A stretch of DNA of 64,000 nt from Pseudomonas brassicacearum. Its GTDB lineage: Bacteria; Pseudomonadota; Gammaproteobacteria; Pseudomonadales; Pseudomonadaceae. Made by a program: the position numbers and the translations under genes. Below the pieces are notes generated by a model. It was not told the DNA's origin, made no database searches, and saw nothing but the letters and a program-made list of their open reading frames with translations. The stretch lies in assembly GCF_000585995.1 (NCBI RefSeq), contig NZ_CP007410.1, positions 434,001-498,000 on the forward strand, in the 5' to 3' direction. This document shows positions 1-8,855 of this stretch, piece after piece. Every line of letters starts with the position of its first letter. The first letter of the stretch is position 1.

Positions 1-567
1 GGTCACCGGCTCTGTTAACGCTCGCGGGCAGGGCGGGTGGTTGCCAGGGTGGCCGACCAGTCCGAGGGTGCCGTTCGTGATGGCCGGCAGGCGGTCCTCG
101 ACGAAGGGTTTGAAGCGTTTTTCGATGATGATGTCTGGCAGCACGCTGTCCCGGGCTTGTTCCAGGCCCAGGATCAATTGCTCGCGAATCGCCTCGGGCT
201 CCAGGAACGGCGTCTGCCAGAAGCTCTTTTCCACGCGATAACTGTTGACCAGCACCACCCGCGGCACGCCCATGGTGGCGATGGTCTGGAACACTCGGCG
301 AAGCATTTTCGGGCGAGGCAGGGCCAGCACCAGGGTGAGCGGCAGTTTGGCCGGTGGTGGCTGGTCGAGGGTCACCTGCAGTTCGGCCTCGCGGGCTTCC
401 AGGCGCAGTACCTGGGCGGTGCCCATCAAGCCGCCGATGCGCCCGACCCGCAGGCTGTCGCCGACGGCGCTGCGGTGGACTTCCTGCATGTGAGTCAACC
501 GGCGATCACTCAGGACCACCCGGTCAGGCCCAATGAAATCGGCCTCTTCGAGCAGCAGCAGGTTCAC
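1..567 (-). CDS. rsmE: 16S rRNA (uracil-1498-N3)-methyltransferase, partial
   Basis: This is the N-terminal 189 codons of an RsmE-family SPOUT methyltransferase, which methylates N3 of U1498 in 16S rRNA using S-adenosylmethionine. The gene runs off the left edge, so the SAM-binding knot at the C-terminus is not visible. The start is a GTG (complement of 565-567) followed by Asn and a run of Leu residues. It overlaps the tatC stop codon by four bases in a GTGA arrangement, which points to translational coupling. The visible part has the RsmE-type N-terminal barrel followed by the start of the methyltransferase domain (LPRPKMLRR, then [12 protein letters not shown]). It sits at the end of the hisI-hisE-tatABC transcription unit, an order usual in Pseudomonas. 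Assignment rests on the recognised pattern and context. Confidence 0.85.
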   Translation of the reverse strand, partial: MNLLLLEEADFIGPDRVVLSDRRLTHMQEVHRSAVGDSLRVGRIGGLMGTAQVLRLEAREAELQVTLDQPPPAKLPLTLVLALPRPKMLRRVFQTIATMGVPRVVLVNSYRVEKSFWQTPFLEPEAIREQLILGLEQARDSVLPDIIIEKRFKPFVEDRLPAITNGTLGLVGHPGNHPPCPRALTEPVT

Positions 568-1361
568 GCTTGGGTCGCTGGCGGCTGGTCGTTGTGGTCG
601 TCGACGGGCTGTTCCTCGGGCTCTTCTTCCCTGCGCTTGCGTACGAGGGCGCCGAACAGGATGCCGATTTCGAACAGCAGCCACATCGGCACGGCCAGCA
701 GGGTCTGGGAGAAGATGTCCGGCGGGGTCAGGATCATGCCGACCACGAAGCAGCCGATGATCACGTAGGGGCGGATTTTCTTCAGGTACGCCACGTCAAC
801 CACGCCGATCCACACCAGCAATACCACGGCCACCGGGATTTCGAACGCCACGCCGAAGGCGAAGAACAGCGTCATGACGAAGTCCAGGTAACTGGTGATG
901 TCGGTCATCATCTCAACACCCGCCGGAGTGGCGGCGGCGAAGAACTTGAAGATCAGCGGGAACACGAAGAAATAGGCGAAGGCCATGCCGGTGTAGAACA
1001 GCAGGATGCTCGACACCAGCAGCGGCACGGCGATGCGTTTTTCATGCTTGTACAGGCCCGGTGCTATGAAACCCCAGATCTGGTGCAGGATCACCGGGAT
1101 CGCGAGGAACAGCGAGACCATCATCGTCAGCTTCAGTGGCGTCAGGAACGGCGACGACACGTCGGTGGCGATCATCGTTGCCCCTACCGGCAGGTACTGG
1201 CGCAGCGGCGTGGAGACGAAGGTGTAGATCTGCTGGGTGAAGGAAAACAGCCCGGCGAAGATGATGAAGACCGCCGCGACGCAACGCAGCAGGCGCGTGC
1301 GCAACTCGGTGAGGTGCGATACCAGCGGCATCGGCTGGTCGTTTTCAGGGAGATCGCTCAT
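564..1361 (-). CDS. tatC: Sec-independent protein translocase subunit TatC
   Basis: TatC is the polytopic inner-membrane receptor of the twin-arginine translocase and, with TatB, recognises RR signal peptides on folded cargo. The 265-residue protein has the expected six hydrophobic segments. The N-terminal cytoplasmic motif [12 protein letters not shown] and the PGLYKHEKR segment of the first cytoplasmic loop are both present. The C-terminus is a charged Glu/Arg/Pro-rich tail (from KRREEEPEE), typical of pseudomonad TatC. The ATG overlaps the tatB stop by four bases (ATGA), and the stop overlaps the rsmE start. All three tat subunits lie in order A-B-C, so the translocon is complete here. Confidence 0.97.
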   Translation of the reverse strand: MSDLPENDQPMPLVSHLTELRTRLLRCVAAVFIIFAGLFSFTQQIYTFVSTPLRQYLPVGATMIATDVSSPFLTPLKLTMMVSLFLAIPVILHQIWGFIAPGLYKHEKRIAVPLLVSSILLFYTGMAFAYFFVFPLIFKFFAAATPAGVEMMTDITSYLDFVMTLFFAFGVAFEIPVAVVLLVWIGVVDVAYLKKIRPYVIIGCFVVGMILTPPDIFSQTLLAVPMWLLFEIGILFGALVRKRREEEPEEQPVDDHNDQPPATQA

Positions 1362-1780
1362 GGGGCTCGCGGCGGCAATGTAGGGTCGTTGGGCGCAGGG
1401 GCTGCGGGGGACGTTGCATCAGCCACCGTCGGTGTCACGGGCGTCGGCTCGGCCACCGGCACCGCGCCATCCACCGGTGCCTGGGGCGCTACCGTCGGCT
1501 CGACCGCAGGTTGGACTGGCGTCGGCTCCTGCTGGGTCGGCGTGAAGATTTTCCGCGCTTCCTGCTCCAGGGACAGAATGTGTTCGTTGTGCAGTTGCCG
1601 ACGGATGTCGTCGGCACCGATTTCACGTTCAACTTCCTGTTTGATCGCATTGAAGCTGCGCTTCAGTCGCCCGATCCAGAGACCGGCGGTGCGCGCAGCA
1701 CCCGGCAGACGCTCGGGGCCCAATACCAGCAGGGCGACGAGGCCGACGAGCAGCAGTTCAGTGAAGCTGATCCCAAACAT
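1358..1780 (-). CDS. tatB: Sec-independent protein translocase subunit TatB
   Basis: TatB (140 residues) partners TatC in the twin-arginine signal-peptide receptor complex of the inner membrane. It has one N-terminal transmembrane helix (about residues 5-21) ending in the characteristic LGPERLPG hinge. An amphipathic helix with RLKRSF follows, then a long Pro/Ala/Val/Thr-rich tail. The Glu at the start of the membrane helix and the Pro after the hinge distinguish TatB from TatA. It lies between tatA and tatC; the gap to tatA is about 10 bases and the stop overlaps tatC. Confidence 0.96.
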   Translation of the reverse strand: MFGISFTELLLVGLVALLVLGPERLPGAARTAGLWIGRLKRSFNAIKQEVEREIGADDIRRQLHNEHILSLEQEARKIFTPTQQEPTPVQPAVEPTVAPQAPVDGAVPVAEPTPVTPTVADATSPAAPAPNDPTLPPRAP

Positions 1781-1790
1781 TAGTCAGTGC

Positions 1791-2078
1791 TCACGAGTCT
1801 TTGCGGGCGGGCTCTTCGACTTTCTGGGCCTGCACGTCGATGGTGTGCGGCGCATTCACAGGCTGGGCGGCCTGGGGGTGTACCGGTTGGGTCGGCTGCG
1901 CCGGTTGGGCGGGAGCTGCCGTTGGATCGGCCGGTTTTTCGTCATCGTTCATGGCCTTGCGAAAGCCCTTGATCGACTCGCCGACATCGGTGCCGAGGTT
2001 TTTCAGCTTCTTGGTCCCGAACACCAGCACGACGACTACCAGAATGACGATCCAGTGTTTCCAGTCAAAAATACCCAT
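1791..2078 (-). CDS. tatA: Sec-independent protein translocase subunit TatA
   Basis: TatA (95 residues) is the pore-forming or membrane-thinning subunit of the twin-arginine system. It has a single N-terminal membrane helix beginning GIFDWKHW, the FGTKKL hinge and a conserved amphipathic helix ([16 protein letters not shown]). The tail is Pro/Ala/Gln-rich and low in complexity, longer than the E. coli tail but usual in pseudomonads. It is the first tat gene, starting about 25 bases after hisE, and is probably co-transcribed with the histidine genes. Confidence 0.97.
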   Translation of the reverse strand: MGIFDWKHWIVILVVVVLVFGTKKLKNLGTDVGESIKGFRKAMNDDEKPADPTAAPAQPAQPTQPVHPQAAQPVNAPHTIDVQAQKVEEPARKDS

Positions 2079-2102
2079 GTGGCTATTCCTCTTAACAGTT
2101 GA

Positions 2103-2435
2103 TCAAGCGGACGGACGCGAGGCTTTCTCGACGTGCCCGGACAGACCGAAACGACGGTCCAGTTCATCCAGTACAGCCTGCGGGTGCTGCCCCAGTTGGG
2201 CAAGCATGACCAGGCTGTGGAACCACAGGTCGGCGGTCTCGTAGATCACGTCGCTGCAGTCGCCGCTGATGGCGGCATCCTTGGCGGCGATGATGGTTTC
2301 GACCGACTCTTCGCCGACTTTTTCCAGAATCTTGTTCAAGCCCTTGTGGTACAGGCTGGCGACATAAGAGCTGTCGGCCGCAGCGCCTTTGCGCTCTTCC
2401 AGCACCTGGGCCAGGCGGGTCAGGGTGTCACTCAT
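2103..2435 (-). CDS. hisE: phosphoribosyl-ATP pyrophosphatase
   Basis: HisE hydrolyses phosphoribosyl-ATP to phosphoribosyl-AMP, the second step of histidine biosynthesis. The 110-residue protein has the all-alpha MazG-like fold signature: LEERK, then [14 protein letters not shown], then [14 protein letters not shown], whose acidic residues bind metal. The start chosen is the ATG giving MSDTLTRL; a longer in-frame extension upstream lies inside hisI and has no homology to the family. The gene overlaps the 3' end of hisI by eight bases. HisI and HisE are separate proteins here, unlike the fused enterobacterial HisIE. Confidence 0.96.
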   Translation of the reverse strand: MSDTLTRLAQVLEERKGAAADSSYVASLYHKGLNKILEKVGEESVETIIAAKDAAISGDCSDVIYETADLWFHSLVMLAQLGQHPQAVLDELDRRFGLSGHVEKASRPSA

Positions 2436-2826
2436 GGGTATGTCCTGAATAAATGGCATGCGGGTCCTTGAGCACCGGGTCGACGGTTTTCCAGTCGCCG
2501 TTCTCGAAGACGCGATAGAAGCAGCTTTGACGGCCGGTGTGGCAGGCAATTTCACCGACCTGCTCGACCATCAGGATGATGACGTCGCCGTCGCAATCCA
2601 GGCGCATCTCATGCAGGTGCTGCACATGCCCGGACTCTTCACCCTTGCGCCACAACTTGCCACGGGAACGTGACCAATAGATGGCTCGGTTCTCGGCGGC
2701 GGTCAGGGCCAGCGCTTCGCGGTTCATCCAGGCCATCATCAGCACGCGCCCGGTCTTGTGATCCTGGGCGATGGCCGGCACCAGGCCGTCAGCGTCCCAT
2801 TTGATCTCGTCCTGCCAGTTTTTCAT
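2428..2826 (-). CDS. hisI: phosphoribosyl-AMP cyclohydrolase
   Basis: HisI opens the adenine ring of phosphoribosyl-AMP, the third step of histidine biosynthesis, as a zinc metalloenzyme. The 132-residue product starts [10 protein letters not shown] and has the family signatures [26 protein letters not shown], the acidic DCDGD, and [11 protein letters not shown] with the zinc-binding cysteines. The start is placed at the ATG with an AGGA ribosome-binding site about eight bases upstream. An ATG eight codons earlier would swallow that site. It heads a run that continues through hisE and tatABC to rsmE. Confidence 0.96.
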   Translation of the reverse strand: MKNWQDEIKWDADGLVPAIAQDHKTGRVLMMAWMNREALALTAAENRAIYWSRSRGKLWRKGEESGHVQHLHEMRLDCDGDVIILMVEQVGEIACHTGRQSCFYRVFENGDWKTVDPVLKDPHAIYSGHTHE

Positions 2827-2849
2827 CTTGAGTCCTGACGGTAGCGGCA

Positions 2850-2945
2850 AGCTTTAAGCTTCAAGCTGCAAGTAAAAGCAATTCTGTATCGTGCTTGCGT
2901 TGATAGGTTCAACCCATGAACTTGAGGCTTGCAGCTTATCGCTTG
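2850..2945. repeat. degenerate inverted repeat between ubiB and hisI
   Basis: The gap between ubiB and hisI holds two copies of AAGCTGCAAG in opposite orientation (about 2864-2873 and the complement near 2927-2938), with neighbouring AAGCTT-rich sequence. The pair can fold into an imperfect hairpin. Similar GCTTGCAGCTT repeats are scattered through Pseudomonas intergenic regions. It lies after the ubiB stop, so it may act as a weak terminator or mRNA-end stabiliser; this is an inference. Confidence 0.45.
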
Positions 2946-2958
2946 TGGCTGATTCCTG

Positions 2959-4563
2959 CTATCGACGTACGACCAGATACAAGCCGACGACCACCATGAT
3001 ACCGGCTGGCCAGTGACCCAGTTGGCTCAACGGCCCACCGGTCGCCAGCACTGCGCCGCCACCCAGGTGAGCTGCGCCCAGCAGGCGCAGCAACCAGTCG
3101 TCCTTGCGCTGTTTCCACGGTGGCGCCGGGTCGTGGGCGTGGGGTTGGGACATGCGTTCGAGCAGGTCGCGGGTCATGTTGGCCAGGTGCGGGATCTGCT
3201 CGAACTGGCTCTGCACGTTGCCCAGCAAGGTTCGCGGGCTGACGCGCTCGCGCATCCAGCGCTCGAGGAACGGCTGGGCGGTGTTCCACAGGTCCAGGTC
3301 CGGGTACAGCTGGCGACCAAGGCCTTCGATGTTCAACAGGGTCTTCTGCAACAGCACCAGCTGTGGCTGGACTTCCATGTTGAAGCGCCGCGCGGTCTGG
3401 AACAGGCGCATCAGCACCTGACCAAAGGAAATATCTTTTAACGGTTTTTCGAAGATCGGTTCGCACACGGTACGGATCGCTGCTTCGAATTCGTTGAGCT
3501 TGGTTTCGGCCGGTACCCAGCCCGAGTCGATGTGCAGCTGTGCCACGCGACGGTAGTCACGCTTGAAGAAAGCGAACAGGTTGCGGGCCAGGTAATCCTG
3601 GTCTTCCGGGGTCAGGCTGCCGACGATGCCGCAGTCGATGGCAATGTACTGCGGGCTCCACGGCTGCACGGTGCTGACGAAGATGTTGCCGGGGTGCATG
3701 TCGGCGTGGAAGAAACTGTCGCGAAACACCTGGGTGAAGAAAATTTCCACGCCGCGCTCGGCCAGCAGCTTCATGTCGGTGCGTTGGTCGGCCAAGGTCG
3801 CCAGGTCGGTCACCTGAATGCCGTAGATGCGCTCCATCACCAACACTTTCGGGCGGCACCAGTCCCAATAGACTTGCGGCACATAGAGCAGTGGCGAGCC
3901 TTCGAAGTTGCGGCGCAGTTGGCTGGCGTTGGCGGCTTCGCGCAGCAGGTCGAGTTCGTCGTAGATGGTTTTTTCGTAGTCCTGGACCACGTCCACCGGA
4001 TGCAACAGCCGCGCATCGGCCGACAGCCGCTCGGCGGCGCGGGCGAGGATGAACAGCCACGCCAGGTCCTGGGCAATGATCGGCTTGAGGCCCGGACGGA
4101 TGACCTTGACCACCACTTCTTCGCCGCTCTTGAGCTGTGCCGCGTGAACCTGGGCCACGGAGGCCGAGGCCAGGGGCTCGACGTCGAAACGGCTGAAGAC
4201 CTCGCTGATCTTCTTGCCCAGTTGTTCCTCGATCAGGGCCACCGACAGCTTGGAATCGAACGGCGGCACGCGGTCTTGCAGCCGCATCAGTTCATCGGCG
4301 ATGTCTTCGGGCAACAGGTCGCGACGGGTCGAGAGGATCTGCCCGAACTTGATGAAGATCGGCCCCAGGTCTTGCAGGGCCAGGCGCAGGCGTGCACCGC
4401 GACTCAGCTCCAGTGTTCGACGGGGAAACCAGCGCCACGGCAACACGAAGCGCAGTGCCAGGAGAAACCAGGGCAGCGGCAGGGCGAACAGCAGGTCATC
4501 GAGGCGGTAACGGATCACGACGCGCTGGATGCGCAACAAACGGCGGACGGCAAGCAGCTTCAT
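2959..4563 (-). CDS. ubiB: ubiquinone biosynthesis protein UbiB (ABC1/ADCK atypical kinase)
   Basis: UbiB is an ATPase of the ABC1/ADCK/UbiB family needed for ubiquinone synthesis, probably by handling lipid intermediates at the membrane. The 534-residue protein carries the family-specific KFGQ motif (72-75) that covers the active site. It also has the Ala-rich nucleotide loop ASASVAQVH (132-140) in place of a P-loop, the VVKV lysine (about 153), the DMHPGN catalytic segment (288-293), and a DCG in place of DFG. Two hydrophobic helices close the C-terminus. It follows ubiJ by three bases, within a ubiE-ubiJ-ubiB unit. Confidence 0.97.
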   Translation of the reverse strand: MKLLAVRRLLRIQRVVIRYRLDDLLFALPLPWFLLALRFVLPWRWFPRRTLELSRGARLRLALQDLGPIFIKFGQILSTRRDLLPEDIADELMRLQDRVPPFDSKLSVALIEEQLGKKISEVFSRFDVEPLASASVAQVHAAQLKSGEEVVVKVIRPGLKPIIAQDLAWLFILARAAERLSADARLLHPVDVVQDYEKTIYDELDLLREAANASQLRRNFEGSPLLYVPQVYWDWCRPKVLVMERIYGIQVTDLATLADQRTDMKLLAERGVEIFFTQVFRDSFFHADMHPGNIFVSTVQPWSPQYIAIDCGIVGSLTPEDQDYLARNLFAFFKRDYRRVAQLHIDSGWVPAETKLNEFEAAIRTVCEPIFEKPLKDISFGQVLMRLFQTARRFNMEVQPQLVLLQKTLLNIEGLGRQLYPDLDLWNTAQPFLERWMRERVSPRTLLGNVQSQFEQIPHLANMTRDLLERMSQPHAHDPAPPWKQRKDDWLLRLLGAAHLGGGAVLATGGPLSQLGHWPAGIMVVVGLYLVVRR

Positions 4564-4566
4564 GCG

Positions 4567-5184
4567 TTATCGCTTGGTTTCAAGGGATCGGGAAAGGCGC
4601 TCGAAACGCGCCTCGAGACGTTCCAGGTCAAGCTTGATCTGGTCCAGTTCATTGAAGCGGGCTTCGGCTTCGCGTTGGCCTACGAGAGTACGCGATTCTT
4701 CAGCCAGGTATTCACTCAGATTCTGTCCCAGGCTGGCGAACCCCTGGCGGTACCAGCGGGTACGGCTGCGCAGGTGGCCGCTGAGCAATTGGGTGGCCAC
4801 CGGGCCGAGCCAGCGGGACACTTCATACTCCCAGTCCAGCTCCAGGTCCTGGAGAATCGCCGCCAGCTCCAGCAGCACGCCGCTGTCGCCGTCGAGCTCC
4901 ACGCCGGGACCGTGCAGCACCGCGGTCTTGTCCTTGCTCAGGGCCAGGCTCAGCAGGCTCGATGCCGGGGCGCGCAGCGTGCAGTCCGCCTCGGCTTCCC
5001 AGTGCGCGGCGAGCATCAGGCCTTCGTCGCTGGGCAGGATGAACAGCTGCAACGCTGGGCTGCGGCAGTCCACGGCAATGACCTTGCCGCTCAAGTGCGC
5101 CAGGCGCGCAAGCGCGGTGCTGTCCAGGCGCAGTACCCGGTTGATACCGAGTTCGACGCTGGCGAGCAGGCCGGTGAGCAGCAT
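4567..5184 (-). CDS. ubiJ: ubiquinone biosynthesis accessory factor UbiJ (SCP2 domain)
   Basis: UbiJ (205 residues) binds ubiquinone intermediates through an SCP2 lipid-binding domain and helps organise the soluble Ubi complex. The N-terminal ~120 residues fit an SCP2-like fold, with a hydrophobic first helix and LFILPSDEGLMLAAHW. The C-terminal ~50 residues form a charged coiled coil (EARFNELDQIKLDLERLEARF), as in the family. Its ATG shares one base with the ubiE stop codon. The assignment is supported by position between ubiE and ubiB. Confidence 0.93.
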   Translation of the reverse strand: MLLTGLLASVELGINRVLRLDSTALARLAHLSGKVIAVDCRSPALQLFILPSDEGLMLAAHWEAEADCTLRAPASSLLSLALSKDKTAVLHGPGVELDGDSGVLLELAAILQDLELDWEYEVSRWLGPVATQLLSGHLRSRTRWYRQGFASLGQNLSEYLAEESRTLVGQREAEARFNELDQIKLDLERLEARFERLSRSLETKR

Positions 5185-5954
5185 CAGGGTTTGATACCGC
5201 GGTGCAGGGCGACGATGCCTGCGGTCATGTTGTGGTAGGTCACGCGGTCGAAACCGGCGTCCACCATCATCGACTTGAGGGTTTCCTGGTTCGGGTGCAT
5301 GCGGATCGATTCGGCCAGGTAGCGATAGCTTTCCGAGTCGTTGGTGATCAGCTTGCCCATCAGCGGCATGAAGGCAAACGAGTAAGCGTCGTAGGCCTTG
5401 GACATCAGCGCGTTGGTCGGCTTGGAGAACTCCAGCACCAGCAGGCGGCCACCGGGCTTGAGCACCCGCAGCATCGAGCGCAGGGCGTCTTCCTTGTGGG
5501 TGACGTTGCGCAGGCCGAAGGCGATGGTCACGCAGTCGAAATGGTTGTCGGGGAACGGCAGCTTCTCGGCGTCGGCCTGGACGAACTCGACGTTGCCGGC
5601 CACGCCCAGGTCCAGCAGGCGGTCGCGACCGACCTTGAGCATGGACTCGTTGATGTCGGCGAGCACCACCTGGCCGGTCGGCCCGACGATGTGGGAAAAC
5701 TTCTTGGTCAGGTCGCCCGTACCGCCGGCGATGTCCAGCACGCGATTGCCGCTGCGTACGCCCGACAGCTCGATCGCGAAACGCTTCCAGAGACGGTGCA
5801 TGCCGCCCGAGAGCAGGTCGTTCATCAAGTCGTATTTGGCGGCCACCGAGTGGAAAACCTCAGCGACTTTTTCCGCCTTCTGGCTTTCCGGCACGTTCTT
5901 GAAGCCGAAGTGAGTGGTGGGTTCGGCATCGCTGCCTTTGCGCTGATCAGTCAT
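5184..5954 (-). CDS. ubiE: demethylmenaquinone/ubiquinone C-methyltransferase UbiE
   Basis: UbiE performs the SAM-dependent C-methylation in ubiquinone (and menaquinone) synthesis. The 256-residue product starts [18 protein letters not shown]. It contains [19 protein letters not shown], the SAM-binding loop [12 protein letters not shown], the ADINESML motif, and [17 protein letters not shown], all diagnostic of UbiE. An upstream in-frame extension of 69 codons is Pro/Cys-rich and not part of the family, so the internal ATG was chosen. It opens the ubiE-ubiJ-ubiB unit and is divergent from the small PHA-system gene at 6110. Confidence 0.97.
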   Translation of the reverse strand: MTDQRKGSDAEPTTHFGFKNVPESQKAEKVAEVFHSVAAKYDLMNDLLSGGMHRLWKRFAIELSGVRSGNRVLDIAGGTGDLTKKFSHIVGPTGQVVLADINESMLKVGRDRLLDLGVAGNVEFVQADAEKLPFPDNHFDCVTIAFGLRNVTHKEDALRSMLRVLKPGGRLLVLEFSKPTNALMSKAYDAYSFAFMPLMGKLITNDSESYRYLAESIRMHPNQETLKSMMVDAGFDRVTYHNMTAGIVALHRGIKP

Positions 5955-6109
5955 ATCGCTGTCACCAAAAAAGAATGCGGGACATTCTAATCCCGGTGGA
6001 GGGCTTTGTCTTGGCAAGGCTGCAGGTAAGATGGACCATCGCCGGGACGTTTTGACGCAGCCAGGGTCTGAAACGTTCAGGCAAGTCCCGATAAAACAGG
6101 AGTCACCCG

Positions 6110-6385
6110 ATGGCCCGTATAACAGTTGAGCGTGCCCATGGCCTGGGCAAGGAAGCGGCACGAGAGAAAGCCGACAAGCTGGCGCAGAAGTTGTCCGACA
6201 GCTATGGACTGGAGCCGCAGTGGGAGGGCGACACCCTGAAACTCAAGCGCTCCGGGGTCAAGGGCGAAGTGCTTGTGGGCGAGGACTCGATCCGCGTCGA
6301 TGTGGAACTGGGCATGTTGATGTCGGCCATGAGCGGCACGATCAAGGCGGAAATTGAAAAGGCGTTGGATAAAGCGTTGGCTTGA
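6110..6385 (+). CDS. polyhydroxyalkanoic acid system family protein
   Basis: This small 91-residue protein belongs to the family annotated as putative polyhydroxyalkanoic acid system protein, found next to pha loci in Pseudomonas. It begins [22 protein letters not shown], a short strand followed by a charged helix. A beta-hairpin-rich middle ([20 protein letters not shown]) and a C-terminal helix ending [11 protein letters not shown] follow. No catalytic motif is visible. It is preceded by a strong AGGAG site and lies just upstream of the phasin genes, consistent with a PHA-granule role. The molecular function is not established from sequence. Confidence 0.88.
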   Translation: MARITVERAHGLGKEAAREKADKLAQKLSDSYGLEPQWEGDTLKLKRSGVKGEVLVGEDSIRVDVELGMLMSAMSGTIKAEIEKALDKALA

Positions 6386-6433
6386 TTGAACGAAAGGGTG
6401 GGGTGGAACACATCCAAGTTCACCACCTACTCC

Positions 6434-6523
6434 TGTGGGAGCGGGCTTGCTCGCGAAGGCGGTGGATCAGTCGACATCAATAGTGAATGGTCCATCGCAT
6501 TCGCGAGCAAGCCCGCTCCCACA
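6434..6523. repeat. paired REP element (REPIN-like), 90 bp
   Basis: Two inverted copies of a core containing GTGGGAGCGGGCTTGCTCGC bound a 42-base spacer. Whole length is 90 bases. The arms can fold into a long hairpin. It sits between the small PHA-system gene and phaI. Confidence 0.93.
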
Positions 6524-6598
6524 TGAAGTCATCGCCTTCAGTGTTTGTGTCAGTTGTTAGGGTGCCCTTTCTAATTATTGTCACTACTTTGTGCCTGA

Positions 6599-6616
6599 GC
6601 CCGTCCGTGTACGGGC
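6599..6616 (+). promoter_or_regulatory. stem-loop in the phaI leader
   Basis: GCCCGT and ACGGGC form a six-base-pair stem around a CCGTGT loop, about 35 bases upstream of the phaI start codon. It has no T-run and so is not a terminator. It may influence leader stability or translation; this is an inference. Confidence 0.4.
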
Positions 6617-6650
6617 AGTTCCTCAAACCTGTTTTCGAGTGAGGTGCACC

Positions 6651-7073
6651 ATGGCCAAAGTTATTTTGAAGAAAAAAAACGACGTTGAATCTTCCACGCT
6701 CAGCGACGTGAAAACGTACGCGCGCAAGATCTGGCTGGCTGGCCTGGGCGCCTACACCAAGGTTGGCCAGGAAGGCAGCGAGTACTTCCAGGAGTTGGTA
6801 AAGGCCGGCGAAGTTATTGAAACCAAAGGCAAAAAGACTATTGCTGGAAAACTTGAAGCGGCCAACAGTGAATTGATTGAAGCCAAGACGGACGTCAACA
6901 CTTTCAAGGCCCGGGTTGAAGTACAACTCGATAAAGTCGAGAAGGTATTTGATGCCCGCGTTGCAAGTGCCTTGAATCGTATCGGCATTCCGTCTAAACA
7001 TGACGTTGAGACACTCTCTGCTAAGCTCGATGAGCTGACGGCATTGCTCGAACGTGTCGCGCGTAAACATTAA
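6651..7073 (+). CDS. phaI: phasin PhaI (PHA granule-associated protein)
   Basis: PhaI is a small phasin coating medium-chain-length PHA granules. The 140-residue protein starts MAKVILKKKNDVESS and has the phasin helix YARKIWLAGLGAYTKVGQEGSEYF. A long amphipathic helical stretch with heptad-like spacing follows, ending in a coiled coil (LSAKLDELTALLERVARK). The start was placed at the ATG after a GAGGTG site; the open frame extends 20 codons upstream but without homology. It is 10 bases ahead of phaF and shares its N-terminal domain. Codons 7-10 form the A-rich tract AAGAAAAAAAAC, a possible Hfq/Crc target. Confidence 0.95.
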   Translation: MAKVILKKKNDVESSTLSDVKTYARKIWLAGLGAYTKVGQEGSEYFQELVKAGEVIETKGKKTIAGKLEAANSELIEAKTDVNTFKARVEVQLDKVEKVFDARVASALNRIGIPSKHDVETLSAKLDELTALLERVARKH

Positions 7074-7083
7074 GGAGAACGGG

Positions 7084-7995
7084 ATGGCTGGTAAAAAAAT
7101 CACTGAAAAAGAAGGCAGCTCGTGGGCCGGGAAGATTGAAAAGTACTCCCGCAAAATCTGGCTTGCTGGTTTAGGCGTGTACTCGAAGATCGACACTGAC
7201 GGCAGCAAACTCTTCGAGTCCCTGGTTAAGGACGGCGAAAAGGCCGAAAAACTCACCAAGACGGCGGTTGGCAAACAAGTCGATGCCGCCAAGGACTCTG
7301 CCGAGTCCGCCAAGTCGCGAATCGGCGGCGTTAAGGATCGTGCGCTGGGCAAGTGGGACGAGCTGGAAGGGGCATTCGACAAGCGCCTGAACAGTGCAAT
7401 CTCGCGCCTGGGCGTGCCGAGCCGCAATGAAGTGAAGGCGCTGCACAGTAAGGTCGACACCCTGACCAAGCAGATCGAAAAACTCACTGGGGCGAAAGTC
7501 GCACCGGTGGCTAGCAAGACTGCAGCGGCCAAGCCGGCCACTAAAACGGCAGCCAAGCCACTGGTCAAGGCAGCGGCAAAAACCGTCGCCAAGCCCGCGG
7601 CAAAAGCGGCGGCCAAGCCCGCGGCTAAAACGGCGGCCAAGCCCGCGGCTAAAACGGCTGCAGCCAAACCTGCCACCAAGGCAGCGGCCAAACCGGTAGC
7701 GGCCAAACCCGCGGCTAAAACCGTCGCTAAAACGGCGGCAGCCAAACCTGCTGCGGCCAAACCTGCTGCGAAACCTGCCGCCAAGCCTGCGGTAAAAGCG
7801 GCGGCCAAACCCGCGGCGGCGAAGAAGCCTGCCGTAAAAAAACCGGCCGCGCCAAAAGCAGCCGCACCCAAGGCACCGACCGCGGCCGCCAAACCGGCTA
7901 CCCCGACGAGCACAGCGAACTCCGCCTCGGCTCCGACTCCGGTGGCCACCCCGACTACCGCGCCGGCTCCATCGACGCCTACCACCCAGTCCTGA
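7084..7995 (+). CDS. phaF: phasin PhaF with histone H1-like C-terminal tail
   Basis: PhaF binds PHA granules by its N-terminal phasin domain and nucleoid DNA by a basic C-terminal tail, so it helps segregate granules at division. The 303-residue product starts MAGKKITEKEGSSW, after an AAGGAGAACGGG site. Residues ~18-135 form the phasin domain (YSRKIWLAGLGVYSKIDTDG) with a leucine-zipper-like end (VDTLTKQIEKL). From about residue 141 the sequence becomes repeats of AAKPAAKTAAK-type units for ~130 residues, then a Pro/Ala/Thr-rich end. A clear terminator follows. The tail is repetitive at DNA level and may vary in length between strains. Confidence 0.96.
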   Translation: MAGKKITEKEGSSWAGKIEKYSRKIWLAGLGVYSKIDTDGSKLFESLVKDGEKAEKLTKTAVGKQVDAAKDSAESAKSRIGGVKDRALGKWDELEGAFDKRLNSAISRLGVPSRNEVKALHSKVDTLTKQIEKLTGAKVAPVASKTAAAKPATKTAAKPLVKAAAKTVAKPAAKAAAKPAAKTAAKPAAKTAAAKPATKAAAKPVAAKPAAKTVAKTAAAKPAAAKPAAKPAAKPAVKAAAKPAAAKKPAVKKPAAPKAAAPKAPTAAAKPATPTSTANSASAPTPVATPTTAPAPSTPTTQS

Positions 7996-8010
7996 TACAG
8001 CAGGACACGC

Positions 8011-8045
8011 AAAAACGCCCGGCCTGAGAAGGTCGGGCGTTTTTG
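8011..8045 (+). terminator. Rho-independent terminator after phaF
   Basis: AAAACGCCCGGCC pairs with GGTCGGGCGTTTT across a short loop, with T-run on the plus strand and A-run on the other side. It lies 16 bases after the phaF stop. Confidence 0.93.
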
Positions 8046-8079
8046 TTTGACGGGTATTTCAATACACCACTGAACCCAT

Positions 8080-8169
8080 TGTGGGAGCGGGCTTGCTCGC
8101 GAATGCGGTGGGTCATTCAATAGTGATGTTGACTGACTCACCGCATTCGCGAGCAAGCCCGCTCCCACA
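8080..8169. repeat. paired REP element (REPIN-like), 90 bp
   Basis: Inverted copies of the GTGGGAGCGGGCTTGCTCGC core bound a spacer whose ends also pair (GCGGTG with CACCGC). Length is 90 bases. It lies between the phaF terminator and the convergent phaD stop. Confidence 0.94.
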
Positions 8170-8174
8170 GGTCG

Positions 8175-8795
8175 TCAGTCGTGTTCTTCCAGATACCGCA
8201 ACGCCAATTGCTCAGTCGCCGCCTTGGTCGCCGGCGGCAAATGCGGGGCCACCAGCATCATGACCTGATAGACCACCAACCGAACCTCGCCCTCGCGATC
8301 GAGGATCCGCTGATAGTCCAGCGAAAACAGCAAGGTCATGGTGATCTGCTCGACCAACTGCCCCAGCGCCTGGGTGTCGCTGACCAGCATGCCCTGGGCC
8401 TTGAGCTGCGCCAGCAGTGACGCCAGGGTGCGCTTCAGGGCGTTGAGCAACTGGCGGATGCCCTTGGCCAGTTTTGGCAGGCGCCCGGCCAGGTTCGACA
8501 GGTCCTGGAACAGGAACCGGTACTGCGCCAGGCGTTCGACGATCAGGTGCAGGAACAGCCAGTAGTCTTCAGGCGCCAGTTGCACATCGGGTGGTGGGTC
8601 CAGCAGTGGTGCCAGTTCGACCTGGAAACGCTCGAACAACCCCAGGATCAGGGGTTCCTTGCCATGAAAGTGGTAGTAGAGGTTGCCGGGGCTGATGCCC
8701 ATTTCGTTGGCAACTTCCATGGTGGAAACATTCGGCTCGCCCTTTTCATTGAACAGCTGCAGGGCACATTCGAGGATGCGGTCGCGGGTCTTCAT
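8175..8795 (-). CDS. phaD: TetR-family regulator PhaD
   Basis: PhaD is the TetR-like activator of the pha genes in Pseudomonas. It responds to a PHA-derived metabolite, probably an acyl-CoA. The 206-residue protein has a TetR helix-turn-helix at residues 1-50 (DRILECALQLFNEKG, then MEVANEMGISPGNLYYHFHGK). The alpha-helical ligand-binding domain is hydrophobic. It is last in the minus-strand phaC1-phaZ-phaC2-phaD order and starts about 60 bases after phaC2. It converges on phaF, the usual arrangement for mcl-PHA loci. Confidence 0.95.
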   Translation of the reverse strand: MKTRDRILECALQLFNEKGEPNVSTMEVANEMGISPGNLYYHFHGKEPLILGLFERFQVELAPLLDPPPDVQLAPEDYWLFLHLIVERLAQYRFLFQDLSNLAGRLPKLAKGIRQLLNALKRTLASLLAQLKAQGMLVSDTQALGQLVEQITMTLLFSLDYQRILDREGEVRLVVYQVMMLVAPHLPPATKAATEQLALRYLEEHD

Positions 8796-8855
8796 CCGGT
8801 CTTCTTAGTGATGGAGTCGTGCCACGGCCACCAACCCGGCCGTGGAGTGAGGCAT

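Noticed and set aside
570..2102. 510-codon plus-strand frame over tatC-tatB-tatA
   Set aside because: Antisense shadow of three well-supported tat genes, with no homology and a composition typical of reverse-frame artefacts.
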